A stretch of DNA of 64,000 nt, taken from the NCBI GenBank assembly GCA_021770345.1, contig JAETRD010000012.1, forward strand, positions 117,102-181,101, written 5' to 3'. Below are positions 42,807-52,153 of the stretch, piece after piece. Each line of letters opens with the position of its first letter. Positions within the stretch are counted from its first letter, which is position 1. The stretch is from Lachnospiraceae bacterium. GTDB taxonomy: Bacteria > Bacillota > Clostridia > Lachnospirales > Lachnospiraceae. The translations under genes and the position numbers were made by a program. A model generated the notes under the pieces. The model was given only the letters and a program-made list of their open reading frames with translations, had not been told where the DNA came from and did no database searches.

Positions 42807-44088
42807 ACACCAATTTTCTGCCGCGCACATATTTCCCGACAAGTCTGCACGCGCATTCCTGGTACGCCATGCGCTCCGCGCGCTCCGTGACCGAAAGGCG
42901 GCGCATGCTCTTTACGCTGCTGTCATCTACCGCCAGCGCATCAAATTCATAGCCCGGCAGAAAGCTCCCGACTTTGCCGAAGTAGCGGCCGCCGCCTAAG
43001 GTTGCGAGATAAAACGCATCCGCAAAGGTGAGCGGCCGCACCGTATTGTCCACGAGCCTCCAGTACATCTTCGACACCTGAACCGCCAGCGTCATCGCGC
43101 GCAGCATCGACAGTGTCGAGCCTCCGGCCACATCGCTGCCGAGCCCCACATGAAGCCCCTTTGCGAGAAATTTCCCGACCGGCGCAATGCCGGAGGAGAC
43201 GTTCAGATTCGACTCCGGACAGTGGGCGATATACGTTCCGTGCGCCTTTAACAGGGCAAGCTCCGCATCATCGCTGTAGACGCAGTGCGCCATCACAGCC
43301 GGCGTATCGGGGCTTCCAAGCATATCGAACAGGGCGTAGGCGTCGCCGTAGCAGGATGCCTCCGGCACCAGCTCTTTCACCCACGCGATCTCCGAGGGAT
43401 TCTCCGACAGATGCGACTGCACCCGCAGTCCCGTCTCCCGCTGCACCCCGGCCAAAAGCCGCATCAGTTCGTCCGAGCAGCAGGGCGTAAAGCGCGGCGT
43501 CAGAATCGGCGTCGTGTGCGCATAGCGCCCCTTTACAGCGGACAGCCAGTCCCTCGTCGCCGCCGCGGACGCCTCTGCGCTCTCCTCACACAGATTCACC
43601 CCGCCGTTGCGGTCCATATTCACCTTTCCCACATAGCTCACAAGGCCGCTTGCCTCGAGCTCGTCCATCAGCTCGACCGTCGCCTCCCCGTGCAGCGTCG
43701 CAAAGACGCACGCACGCGTCGTACAGCTTGTCCGGAGCTCCTCCACAAAATAAGGATATGCCTGCTTTGCGTAGGAGAGTTCGCCGTAGCGCGCCTCCTC
43801 CGGAAACGTGTGCGCCGCAAGCCAGTCCAGAAGCTCCAGATCCATCCCCAGCCCGCGGAACGTATACTGCGGCGCATGGACGTGCAGATCTGTCATGCCG
43901 GGCACAATCAGCGCATCCCCGTAATCCGTCACCGGAAAATTCTTATATTGCTCCGGAATCCCGTCAAATACGCCCGCACAGATTCCGTCCTCGCAGACCA
44001 CATACCCCTCCGACTGCTCCGCAAGCGTCCGATCCTCTCTGGCATATATGATATTCCCCTTTAAGACAAAACAATCCTTCCTCTGCAT
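42805..44088 (-). CDS. guaD: Guanine deaminase
   Basis: Zinc amidohydrolase that converts guanine to xanthine in purine salvage or breakdown. The 427-residue protein shows the HxH metal site in TDLHVHAPQY, His in RVQSHLSEN, His in MAHCVY, SECxx-type ESNLNVSSG and the metal Asp in GLGSDVAGGSTLSM. The ATG at 44088 has GGGGGAG just upstream; the frame runs on to 44127. It stands between the exporter and the aldo/keto reductase with no obvious purine operon around it. Confidence 0.92.
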   Translation of the reverse strand: MQRKDCFVLKGNIIYAREDRTLAEQSEGYVVCEDGICAGVFDGIPEQYKNFPVTDYGDALIVPGMTDLHVHAPQYTFRGLGMDLELLDWLAAHTFPEEARYGELSYAKQAYPYFVEELRTSCTTRACVFATLHGEATVELMDELEASGLVSYVGKVNMDRNGGVNLCEESAEASAAATRDWLSAVKGRYAHTTPILTPRFTPCCSDELMRLLAGVQRETGLRVQSHLSENPSEIAWVKELVPEASCYGDAYALFDMLGSPDTPAVMAHCVYSDDAELALLKAHGTYIAHCPESNLNVSSGIAPVGKFLAKGLHVGLGSDVAGGSTLSMLRAMTLAVQVSKMYWRLVDNTVRPLTFADAFYLATLGGGRYFGKVGSFLPGYEFDALAVDDSSVKSMRRLSVTERAERMAYQECACRLVGKYVRGRKLV

Positions 44089-44158
44089 CCATACTCCCCC
44101 AAAACAATCCTTCTCCTCATACCACACCGTACCCGTGCGTGCCGACGGCCGCCAAATC

Positions 44159-45415
44159 TCACCAGAGCCGAAACAGCCGTATCAGTTTTTTTACCGACTT
44201 GTAGCCGACGGTCTCAAGCTCTGCGGCCGCCTGTTTTAATTCCTTTCGGATTTCGATCTGCTGCGGGCAGTGGCTCTCGCATTTTCCGCAGCCCACGCAC
44301 TGCGACGCGCTCGCAGTGTCCTTGCGGAACGCCGTACACTGCAGATAATCCCGCCTGCCGGAGCGCTTTCCCTCCGAGTACATCGCATTGTAGCAGCGGA
44401 ATGTCCCCGGGATATCCACGCCCTTCGGGCAGGGCACACAGTAACCACAGCCCGTACAGCCCACCTTCACATGGCGCGCGATCTCCTCTTTCACCCGCTC
44501 CACGAGCCGCATTTCCACAGCCGTCATACAGCCCGGCTCTGACTCGCAGGCCGTCCTTATATTCTCCTCCACCATCTGCATGGAGTTCATGCCCGAGAGC
44601 ACGCAAGTGACCTCCGGCTGGCTGTAAAGCCACCGAAACGCCAGCTTTGCCGGGGTCATATCTTCGTCGGTTTGCCCTTCCTGCCGCGCAGGCGTCATGC
44701 CGGCAGGCACGTCCTGCACCGCGGCGCCGGCCCGCCCTTTTTCGCCCGACGCCGCAAACAGCGCTTTTGCGGATTCCGGCAGCAAATCCACCAGCCTTCC
44801 GCCGCGCAGGGGCTCCATAATTATAACCGGAAGCCCCTTTGACGCCGCATAGCGCAATCCTTCGACCCCCGCCTGCGAATACTCGTCGAGATAATTGTAC
44901 TGAATCTGGCAGAAATCCCAGTCATACGCATCCACCAGACGCAGAAACATCTCGGAATTGCCGTGATATGAAAAGCCGATATTCCGTATCTGCCCCGAGG
45001 CAAGCTTCTTTTCAATCCACTCCTCGATGCCGAGGTTCTTTAGCGTTTCCCAGGTCGTCACATCGTTTAGCATATGCATCAGATAGTAATCTATGTAATC
45101 GGTGCGAAGACGCTTTAACTCCTCCTGAAACATCCGCTCCGCGCCGTCTGCGGACCTGATCAGATAGTGGGGCAGCTTTGTCGCCAGATAAATCTTTTCG
45201 CGGCAGCCGTTGCGGGCAAGGATTTCGCCCACCGCCGCCTCATTGCCCGCATAGACATAGGCGGTATCCAGGTAGTTTACACCTGCCCGGATTGCCGCCA
45301 TCACTTCCCGTTCCGCTTTGTCAAGGTCCACGCTGCCGCCCTTTTTCGTAAAGCGCATGCATCCGTAGCCCAACACCGATATTTCATTTCCTTTTTTATC
45401 TTTCCGATATTGCAT
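44159..45415 (-). CDS. Aldo/keto reductase with C-terminal 4Fe-4S ferredoxin domain
   Basis: The 418-residue protein has an aldo/keto reductase barrel (1-290; NYLDTAYVYAGNE with catalytic Asp and Tyr, LATKLP with Lys, YYLMHML with His). The C-terminal domain has two iron-sulfur clusters, CTGCGYCVPCPKGVDIP and CVGCGKCESHCPQQIEI, plus a further conserved Cys. This fused type is common in anaerobes and probably passes electrons between ferredoxin and a carbonyl substrate, which is not known. An insertion at about 225-250 (Gly/Ala-rich) is poorly conserved. The ATG 45415 is preceded by a GTG that could also be used. Confidence 0.92.
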   Translation of the reverse strand: MQYRKDKKGNEISVLGYGCMRFTKKGGSVDLDKAEREVMAAIRAGVNYLDTAYVYAGNEAAVGEILARNGCREKIYLATKLPHYLIRSADGAERMFQEELKRLRTDYIDYYLMHMLNDVTTWETLKNLGIEEWIEKKLASGQIRNIGFSYHGNSEMFLRLVDAYDWDFCQIQYNYLDEYSQAGVEGLRYAASKGLPVIIMEPLRGGRLVDLLPESAKALFAASGEKGRAGAAVQDVPAGMTPARQEGQTDEDMTPAKLAFRWLYSQPEVTCVLSGMNSMQMVEENIRTACESEPGCMTAVEMRLVERVKEEIARHVKVGCTGCGYCVPCPKGVDIPGTFRCYNAMYSEGKRSGRRDYLQCTAFRKDTASASQCVGCGKCESHCPQQIEIRKELKQAAAELETVGYKSVKKLIRLFRLW

Positions 45416-45443
45416 CACAGTCCCCGTTTCAAAAAATTCCCGG

Positions 45444-47351
45444 TTACAAAGTTTCTAATTCCGCAAGCCAGATTGCGGCGCACGCATCCGACGGCATGCG
45501 CAGGTCCCCGCGCGGCGATACCGCGACGCTTCCCACCTTCGGGCCGTCCGGCAGACAGGAACGCTTAAACTGCTGCGCAAAAAATCTCCGGTAAAAAATC
45601 TTTAGCCATTTCAAAATCACCGCGTCGCCGTAAGTGCCCGCAAATGCCAGTTTTGCCAGCCGGTACACCTTGTCCGGCGCAAACCCCTGCCTTAACATAT
45701 TGTACAGGTAGAAGTCATGCAGCTCGTAGGGGCCCACGATATCCTCCGTCTTCTGGGATATCTTCCCGTCCTCCGGCGGCAGAAGCTCCGGCGACACCGG
45801 CGTGTCAAGCACATCATAAAGTACCTTTTTTAATACTTCGTCGGCACAGCCGTCCGCATAAAAGCGGACCAGATGACGCACCAGCGTCTTTGGCACCGAG
45901 GAATTCACACCGTACATCGACATGTGGTCGCCGTTGTAGGTCGCCCAGCCGAGTGCGAGCTCCGAGAGATCTCCGGTGCCGACGACAAGGCCCCCGAGCC
46001 GGTTCGCGATATCCATCAGGATCTGTGTCCGCTCTCTCGCCTGGCTGTTCTCATAGGTCACGTCATGCACCGACGCATCCTGTCCGATATCCCGGAAATG
46101 GACGCCGACCGCCTCCGTGATATTCACCTCGATAAGCTCTGCGCCAAGCGATTTTACAAGGCCGACCGCATTGTCATAGGTGCGGTCCGTCGTGCCGAAT
46201 CCCGGCATCGTCACCGCCTTAATATCCTCATGCGCAAGCCCCAGCATGTCAAAGGCGCGCACCGCAACCAGCAGCGCAAGTGTGGAATCCAGCCCGCCGG
46301 AAATTCCCACAACCGCCGCGGTACAACCCGTGTGTTCGAGGCGCTTTTTCAAACCCACCGCCTGCATACACAAAATCTCATCGCAGCGCTTGTCGCGGCT
46401 GCCCTTATCCGACGGCACAAACGGCATCGGGTCGATGTAGCGCGTCAGCTTTGTCTCCTCCACATGCAGGGAAAACTCCACCCGCAGATATCCGTCCTCC
46501 CGCATTTTGTAGGTCGACATCCGCCTGCGGTCGCAGATCAGACGGCTCACGTCAAGCTCCGAGCAGATGATGCCGCTCGCAAACCGCGCGGACTCCTTCA
46601 GAAGATGACCGTTCTCCGCGATCAGATTGTGGCCGGAATACACGAGGTCCTGCGTCGACTCGCCCTCCCCCGCGCTCGCATAGATGTAGCCGCACACAAG
46701 CCGCGCGGACTGCCCCTTCACCAGGTCTCTGCGGTAGACATCCTTGCCTGTGACCTCGTTGGACGCCGACAGATTGACAAGCACGGTCGCTCCGTTTCGC
46801 GCGTGGCGGATTCCGGGCGGCTCCGGTGTCCAGAGATCCTCGCAGATCTCCGCCGCAAGCACGAGATCCGGCATCTGCTCACAGCAGAAGAGCATGCGCG
46901 TTGCCATGCACACCGGCCGTCCGTTAAATTCAAGCTCCACCGGCTCGTCCGGCGCCGCCGTAAAATGTCTGCCCTCGTAAAACTCGTTGTAATTCGGAAT
47001 ATAAGTTTTCGGGACAAAACCCAAAATTTCCCCGTAATTTAAGACCGCCGCCACGTTATATAATTTCCCGTTATATGCAAGCGGCATCCCGACAAATATA
47101 ATTGCATCCATGTACGCGGTAAACGCCGCGATTTTCGCCAGCCCCTCTCTCGCCCCGGAAAGAAGACGCTCCTGCCAGAAGAGATCCTCGCAGGAATAGC
47201 CGGTCAGGCAGAGCTCCGGCAGCACAATGATCTTTGCCCCGCCCGCCGCCGCTTCCGCGATCGCGTCACAGATGATATCCGCATTGTAAGCCGTATCGGC
47301 CACTTTTATTTTCGGCGTCACCGCCGCTGCTTTTACAAATCCATGTCTCAT
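45444..47351 (-). CDS. nadE: Glutamine-dependent NAD+ synthetase
   Basis: Last step of NAD biosynthesis, converting deamido-NAD to NAD with ammonia from glutamine. The 635 residues consist of an N-terminal nitrilase-type glutaminase (KIIVLPELCLTGYSCEDL with catalytic Glu, then Lys and Cys in AEICEDLW) and a C-terminal synthetase with the P-loop GISGGLDSTLAL and GTGDLSELALGW. This long form is typical of Clostridia. Its start overlaps the end of hslO by four bases. Confidence 0.95.
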   Translation of the reverse strand: MRHGFVKAAAVTPKIKVADTAYNADIICDAIAEAAAGGAKIIVLPELCLTGYSCEDLFWQERLLSGAREGLAKIAAFTAYMDAIIFVGMPLAYNGKLYNVAAVLNYGEILGFVPKTYIPNYNEFYEGRHFTAAPDEPVELEFNGRPVCMATRMLFCCEQMPDLVLAAEICEDLWTPEPPGIRHARNGATVLVNLSASNEVTGKDVYRRDLVKGQSARLVCGYIYASAGEGESTQDLVYSGHNLIAENGHLLKESARFASGIICSELDVSRLICDRRRMSTYKMREDGYLRVEFSLHVEETKLTRYIDPMPFVPSDKGSRDKRCDEILCMQAVGLKKRLEHTGCTAAVVGISGGLDSTLALLVAVRAFDMLGLAHEDIKAVTMPGFGTTDRTYDNAVGLVKSLGAELIEVNITEAVGVHFRDIGQDASVHDVTYENSQARERTQILMDIANRLGGLVVGTGDLSELALGWATYNGDHMSMYGVNSSVPKTLVRHLVRFYADGCADEVLKKVLYDVLDTPVSPELLPPEDGKISQKTEDIVGPYELHDFYLYNMLRQGFAPDKVYRLAKLAFAGTYGDAVILKWLKIFYRRFFAQQFKRSCLPDGPKVGSVAVSPRGDLRMPSDACAAIWLAELETL

Positions 47352-48217
47352 TTTCTGATTTCCTTTAACTCGTCAACCTCAAAACGGTACGCTTTATTGC
47401 AAAACTGACATTTTACCTCAATGGCCTCCCCGTCGTTGATGATATCGTCCAGATCCTTTTCGCCGAGCGTCGCGATCGCACGCGACACCCGCTCTTTGGA
47501 ACAGTCGCACAGAAACGCCGCGTCTGTTTCGTCCGTGATCCGAAGTCCCATATCGCCGAGAATCAAATCCAACATCTCCTCCGGCGTCCGTCCCGCCTCA
47601 AGCATCTTTGTCACCGACGGAATCTCCCTGATTTTCTGCTCGAGCCCTTCGATCACCTCATCCGGGGTATAGGGCATCACCTGAAGAATAAACCCGCCGG
47701 CCTGCTTCACGGAGTAATCGGTATCCACCAGAACGCCAAGCCCGACCGCGGACGGCACCTGCTCGGAAGCCGCAAAGTAATAGGTCAGGTCCTCGGCAAT
47801 CTCTCCGGTCTGCAGCGCGATCTGTCCCACATACGGCTCCTTTAGCCCCATATCTTTAACCACGCGCATGACACCGGGCCCGACCGCGCCGCCCACATCC
47901 AGCTTGCCCTGCGCATTCAATGGCAGATCCACGACGGCCTCTCGCGGAAAGCCCTTTACATGGCCGTTTGCATCCGCAGTCACCGTAAGTCCCCCTACCG
48001 GCCCGCTGCACTGAATCTGCACCGTCAGCAGATCCTTTTCGCCCTTCATCATCGTTCCCATCATGGCCGCGCCCGAAAGCAGACGCCCAAGCGCCGCCGT
48101 GACGACCGGGCTCGTGCCGTGCGCCGTCCTTGCCGCCTCCGCAATCCCCCGTGAAGTAATCGCAAATGCCCTGATCTGACCGTCCGCCGCCGTTGCTCTG
48201 ACAATGTAATCTCTCAT
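47348..48217 (-). CDS. hslO: Redox-regulated chaperone Hsp33
   Basis: Holdase chaperone activated by oxidation. The 289 residues start MRDYIVRATAADGQIRAFA and end with the zinc switch: CDC followed by CQFC (four Cys). I chose the ATG at 48217 because the conserved N-terminus begins there and AGGAGG stands 13 bases upstream, a rather long spacing. The frame extends into the upstream methyltransferase gene to 48295. It probably forms an operon with nadE and the upstream methyltransferase. Confidence 0.93.
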   Translation of the reverse strand: MRDYIVRATAADGQIRAFAITSRGIAEAARTAHGTSPVVTAALGRLLSGAAMMGTMMKGEKDLLTVQIQCSGPVGGLTVTADANGHVKGFPREAVVDLPLNAQGKLDVGGAVGPGVMRVVKDMGLKEPYVGQIALQTGEIAEDLTYYFAASEQVPSAVGLGVLVDTDYSVKQAGGFILQVMPYTPDEVIEGLEQKIREIPSVTKMLEAGRTPEEMLDLILGDMGLRITDETDAAFLCDCSKERVSRAIATLGEKDLDDIINDGEAIEVKCQFCNKAYRFEVDELKEIRK

Positions 48218-48240
48218 ATAAAATCCGTTTCCTCCTATGA

Positions 48241-49053
48241 CTATTCTTTCCGAATTGCGCCGCAACATGTATCCGCGCCGCACATTTTCCGGCACTCCTT
48301 TGCAATCACATAGATACGCTCGGAATCCGCGCGCACCGGCTCCCCCGTGTAGGCTTCGCCCGCCGCGAGAAACATAAGCCCCGCCTGGGCAAGCAGCCGC
48401 TTTATCTCGTCAAGCCCGTACGCCCGCTGGTAATGCGTCTCCTCGTATTTCCGGTATAAATCTCCCTCTTCCTGAATAAAAAGCGTCAGATCATACTCGT
48501 TGATGCAGGATTCCTCGTCAAAATAATTCTCCCAGATAAAGCTGCCTTCCCTGCGGTTTTCACAGATTGCCGTCTCCCCGAGCACCTCCCGATATTTATA
48601 ACAGGTATTAATGTCAAAAATAAAGATGCCGCCCGGGTCAAGATAATTGTTTACAAGCCGAAAAACCGCAAGGAGCTCGGACGCGTCGGTGATATAGTTG
48701 ATGCAGTCGCACACGCTGACAACAGCCCGGACGGTGCCGTAGAGCTCGAGCTCCCGCATATCCTGCAGCAGGTAAAGAATCCGGCGCTCCTCCCCGTCAT
48801 CCTCCGGCGCGTCCCACTCGGCCTCCCTTGCAATCTCGAGCATGTCCGCCGAGCCGTCGATGCCGATCATGTCATACCCCGCCGCATGCAGCAGCCTTGT
48901 CAGCTTCCCGGTACCGCAGCCGAGATCGAGCACAAGCCCGTCTGCAATGCCATATCCTTTCAGCAACCTAATCAGATATCCGCTCCACTCCTCATAGGGC
49001 ACATTGTCCATAAAAAGATCATACACCCGTGCAAAACTGCGATATGCTTCCAT
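48241..49053 (-). CDS. Class I SAM-dependent methyltransferase
   Basis: A 270-residue methyltransferase. Motif I is visible in GLVLDLGCGTGKLTRLL (about 36-52), then the acidic end of strand 2 in MIGIDGSADML, and DCINYITD near motif IV. The C-terminal half matches the YqeM/TehB-like small-molecule methyltransferase type often found next to genes of metabolism in Firmicutes; the substrate is unknown. The ATG at 49053 has GGAG five bases upstream; the frame stays open to 49107. It is 23 bases before hslO. Confidence 0.85.
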   Translation of the reverse strand: MEAYRSFARVYDLFMDNVPYEEWSGYLIRLLKGYGIADGLVLDLGCGTGKLTRLLHAAGYDMIGIDGSADMLEIAREAEWDAPEDDGEERRILYLLQDMRELELYGTVRAVVSVCDCINYITDASELLAVFRLVNNYLDPGGIFIFDINTCYKYREVLGETAICENRREGSFIWENYFDEESCINEYDLTLFIQEEGDLYRKYEETHYQRAYGLDEIKRLLAQAGLMFLAAGEAYTGEPVRADSERIYVIAKECRKMCGADTCCGAIRKE

Positions 49054-49166
49054 CTCTGCTCCATTTCTGCGCCGCCGTCTTTGTCCCGCGCAGACAGCCC
49101 GCCGCAAACCGTTAAAAACTGTTACGAACTGTTACTATACTATCAAGTTCCCGCGGGAAAAGCAAC

Positions 49167-49195
49167 TTGATTATTTCCCGTCAAAAACGTATACT
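49167..49195 (+). promoter_or_regulatory. Promoter of the 347-aa membrane-protein gene
   Basis: TTGATT (49167-49172), 17-base spacer, TATACT (49190-49195), about 40 bases before the start codon at 49236. Confidence 0.72.
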
Positions 49196-49235
49196 TGATT
49201 TATCTATTGTTTATTTTAGGAGAGACATTTATATC

Positions 49236-50279
49236 ATGCCTGAAAACTACGAGCATTATATCACTAAAAACATAAAAGCGTCCTATCAGAGACGACTGTT
49301 TGCGCCAATCCTCTATCTGCTTCTGCTGCTGATCCTGTGGTTTGGCCTTTCCCTGTCGGCGCCTCTGTTTCCGTCTTCCCTCGCGTCCGATGCCTCGCTC
49401 GAAGACATGCGCCGCAGCGGGACAAACTACGTCACCGCCACGCTCACCGACTTAAAGTTTACCGGTTACACACAGAAATATCTGAGTCGTACCGTCGGCT
49501 ATTATTACTACACTATGCACGGCGAAGAGTGTATCATCGTACTGCTCTCCCCGAAAACCTGCGAGGAGGGTCTTTCTCTCGTGCCAAAGACTTCCATTCA
49601 CGGAAAAATATTGCCGGGTGACGACGCATTTGACGAACTGCTGTCCAATCTGTCCAAAGATCTGAACTGGACCGAGCACGGTATCCGCAGCAAGGTTTCG
49701 GGCTGTCTTTTAAGCGAGCCGGACTACGGCATCGTCCCGAACTTCCTCCTGTATTCCGTCGTTTTTGTCACCGGAGGCTATGCGCTCGTCTCCCTGATTC
49801 TGTTTGTGATTTATATCTGCTTCCCCGTGTTCTCGCCGCCCTGCCAGAATCTTGCACTCTTCGGCAATCCGCGAAAGCTTTTAGAGCAGGCCGAGGACGA
49901 GCTTGCGACGTTGCCGCAGTTAGCGACCGAAGATATGTTTATCACCGAACATTTTTTCATCGAGACATCCCCCTACGGCAACGCCGTCATCCCGATTGAC
50001 CAGATTATCTGGATTTACAAGTATTCGACGCTGCACAAGTTTTTCTGGTACCACTTCAGCATCTCCTACACGCTGCACATCAGCGCAAACAGGCACCTCT
50101 ACATCCAGTGCCCGAAAAACATGAAATCCGACATCGACGGTATCATCGATTATCTCGCCGAGGCAAATCACGACATTCTCGTCGGCTTCTCCGAGCAGAA
50201 CCGCCTCAAGGTACAGAAGATTCAGGGTTCGCCGATGCGGCTGAACCGGCTGCTTGATTTTTTAAACCGCAGAGTGTAA
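49236..50279 (+). CDS. Membrane protein of unknown family
   Basis: A 347-residue protein with two membrane segments (about residues 23-44 and 178-205), an extracytoplasmic loop between them and a cytoplasmic C-terminal half containing ETSPYGNAVIPIDQIIWIYK. The N-terminus MPENYEHYITKNIKASYQRR is hydrophilic. The frame opens at 49167, but GGAGAG precedes the ATG at 49236, with 11-base spacing. I recognise no family with confidence. It is a single-gene unit with its own promoter and terminator. Confidence 0.75.
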   Translation: MPENYEHYITKNIKASYQRRLFAPILYLLLLLILWFGLSLSAPLFPSSLASDASLEDMRRSGTNYVTATLTDLKFTGYTQKYLSRTVGYYYYTMHGEECIIVLLSPKTCEEGLSLVPKTSIHGKILPGDDAFDELLSNLSKDLNWTEHGIRSKVSGCLLSEPDYGIVPNFLLYSVVFVTGGYALVSLILFVIYICFPVFSPPCQNLALFGNPRKLLEQAEDELATLPQLATEDMFITEHFFIETSPYGNAVIPIDQIIWIYKYSTLHKFFWYHFSISYTLHISANRHLYIQCPKNMKSDIDGIIDYLAEANHDILVGFSEQNRLKVQKIQGSPMRLNRLLDFLNRRV

Positions 50280-50325
50280 TGCGGCAGACCGCCCGGCGTA
50301 TCCGACAGACGAAAGACACAATAAA

Positions 50326-50360
50326 AAGAACTTCCTGGCGACACCTGACAGGAAGTTCTT
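50326..50360 (-). terminator. Convergent terminator
   Basis: AAGAACTTCCTG (50326-50337) pairs perfectly with 50349-50360, loop 11 bases. On the minus strand it is followed by TTTTTAT, so it mainly ends the Nif3-like gene; it can also stop the plus-strand membrane-protein transcript. Confidence 0.85.
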
Positions 50361-50364
50361 GAGA

Positions 50365-51222
50365 TTACAGATAGGTAAAGGGCTCTCCCGCGTCGAGAAA
50401 GACCGCCGGGATTCCTTCGGTGACGGGTTTAAGCCAGTCCACGAGATATTTCATTCCCCACTCCTCGCTCCTCTCATGGCCGAGAACGAGCATTCCCTTG
50501 TTCATTCCGAGCATCGAAGCGTCGCGCACATACGCCGGCAGCGTCCACTCGGTGATGTCCCCGCAGATCACGACGTCGATATTCTCCCGGAACATCTGAA
50601 TCATCGGGCGCTCCTCCCTGCCGAGTCCGAGGCTTCCGCCTCCTACCAGCACGGACACCCGCTCAACCTGCATCTCGGGATTTCCGACAATCTGTATCAC
50701 GTCCATGCCCGCCTTCTCTTTAAAGAAACGGCACAGCGCTTCGAGCGTCGTCTTCGGAATCCGGTAAATGGCCCCGAAATGTTTCATCATCTCGTCTTCC
50801 TGATCTCCCGGTTCACCGTGCACCCCTTCTCCCTGCGCGACGCGGCAGGTCTCCCAACCGAATTCCCGGTCAAATCCGGTATAGATTTCATCCGTTTTCC
50901 CAATATGCATATGGTCGTGAAATCTCCAGATCGCAATCTGCGCATCCTCGATCAGCTTTTTTTTCTCCAGATAGACCGCATCGCCCGACACCCAGTCCGT
51001 GTCGTCCTTACCCGTAAACCAGGTAGGCTCGTGTGTGATGATCATATTTACACCCTGTGCAGCCGCCTCCCTGATCACATCCACGGTCGCCATAAAGGTA
51101 CAGCCAATCTTTTTTACCTCCATGTCGGGGTTCCCTGCCATCAGCTGGTCGCAGGTCGCCTCGTCCGGAATGCACGCGCCCGTCTTTTCTTTGATTCGAT
51201 CAATTAATTCCTGAACTGTCAT
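50365..51222 (-). CDS. Nif3-family dinuclear-metal protein
   Basis: A 285-residue protein of the Nif3/NGG1-interacting factor 3 family. Conserved metal-site His/Glu are visible in IITHEPTWF, FHDHMHIGK and GHERSEEWG. Members form hexamers with two metals per subunit; their biochemical role is uncertain (some act in GTP cyclohydrolase-like or metal-storage settings). The ATG at 51222 has GGAGGG five bases upstream. It follows the ABC permease gene by 32 bases, so it may be co-transcribed with the transporter. Confidence 0.8.
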   Translation of the reverse strand: MTVQELIDRIKEKTGACIPDEATCDQLMAGNPDMEVKKIGCTFMATVDVIREAAAQGVNMIITHEPTWFTGKDDTDWVSGDAVYLEKKKLIEDAQIAIWRFHDHMHIGKTDEIYTGFDREFGWETCRVAQGEGVHGEPGDQEDEMMKHFGAIYRIPKTTLEALCRFFKEKAGMDVIQIVGNPEMQVERVSVLVGGGSLGLGREERPMIQMFRENIDVVICGDITEWTLPAYVRDASMLGMNKGMLVLGHERSEEWGMKYLVDWLKPVTEGIPAVFLDAGEPFTYL

Positions 51223-51254
51223 TTTTCCCTCCATATGTATTCGATTTTCAGACT

Positions 51255-52139
51255 TTATCCCTTGACTGCCCCAACGACGATTCCGCGTATCAGATGTTTC
51301 TGAATAAACGGATAAACCGCGAGAATCGGCAGAATACCGATCAGCGCCATCGCCATCCGCACCGAAGTGCTCGGCAGGTCTACCGCTCCGGTTCCGAGCA
51401 TCGCCGCGTTGGAATTTGCTTTCAGCCCCTGAATGTTATTCATAATCTTAATCAGCAACAGCTGTATGCTGTACAGCTTTTCATTGTCCACATAGTACAG
51501 GCCGTTTGTCCAGTCGTTCCAGTAGCACAGTCCCGTAAACAGTCCGACGGTCGCCACAACCGGCCGCGCCAGCGGAATCATAATCTTATAGAAAATCGTC
51601 AGCTCGCCCGCTCCGTCTATCTGCGCCGCCTCAACCAGGGCATCCGGGACATTGTTTGCGTAAAAGTTCTTTACCAGAATGACATTAAATGCCGTCACCA
51701 GATAATTCGGTATCAAAAGCGCCCAGATTGTGTTTTTGATGTGGAAAAACCGCGTCCACATAATATAGGACGGAACGATTCCCCCGTTAAACAGCATCGT
51801 GAAAAACACAAAAAACGCAAGCGCATTGCGGTACTTAAACGATTTTCTCGACATCGGATACGCCAGCATCGTCGTGATTAAAACACTCGCCGCCGTGCCC
51901 GCGATCGTCACGAAAAATGATACCCCGTAAGCGCGTGTGATCACTGCTCCCTGTTTTACGATATAGTAATAGGCATCCAGGCTGAACTCCTCCGGGAAAA
52001 AGCTATAGCCGTTCCGGATCAGCGCCGTCTCCGCGGTAAACGATGCGACCACGATCAGAAGGATCGGCAGCAATGTAAGCACCACCAGGAGGGTCAGAAT
52101 CACTGTTGCGGCACGATTAAAAGTTTTACTCTCTATCAT
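51255..52139 (-). CDS. Carbohydrate ABC transporter permease (LplC/YtcP type)
   Basis: A 294-residue inner-membrane permease of the MalG class with six helices. The EAA loop EAAQIDGAGELTIFYKIMIP, which contacts the ATPase, is at about residues 180-200. It is the last of the transporter genes. No ATPase gene is present; LplBC-type systems in Firmicutes usually share MsmK-like ATPases encoded elsewhere. Confidence 0.93.
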   Translation of the reverse strand: MIESKTFNRAATVILTLLVVLTLLPILLIVVASFTAETALIRNGYSFFPEEFSLDAYYYIVKQGAVITRAYGVSFFVTIAGTAASVLITTMLAYPMSRKSFKYRNALAFFVFFTMLFNGGIVPSYIMWTRFFHIKNTIWALLIPNYLVTAFNVILVKNFYANNVPDALVEAAQIDGAGELTIFYKIMIPLARPVVATVGLFTGLCYWNDWTNGLYYVDNEKLYSIQLLLIKIMNNIQGLKANSNAAMLGTGAVDLPSTSVRMAMALIGILPILAVYPFIQKHLIRGIVVGAVKG

Positions 52140-52153
52140 TTTCCTTCCCCTCC

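Noticed and set aside
45873-47042. 389-residue plus-strand frame over nadE
   Set aside because: Antisense to an intact NAD synthetase gene; no domain visible.
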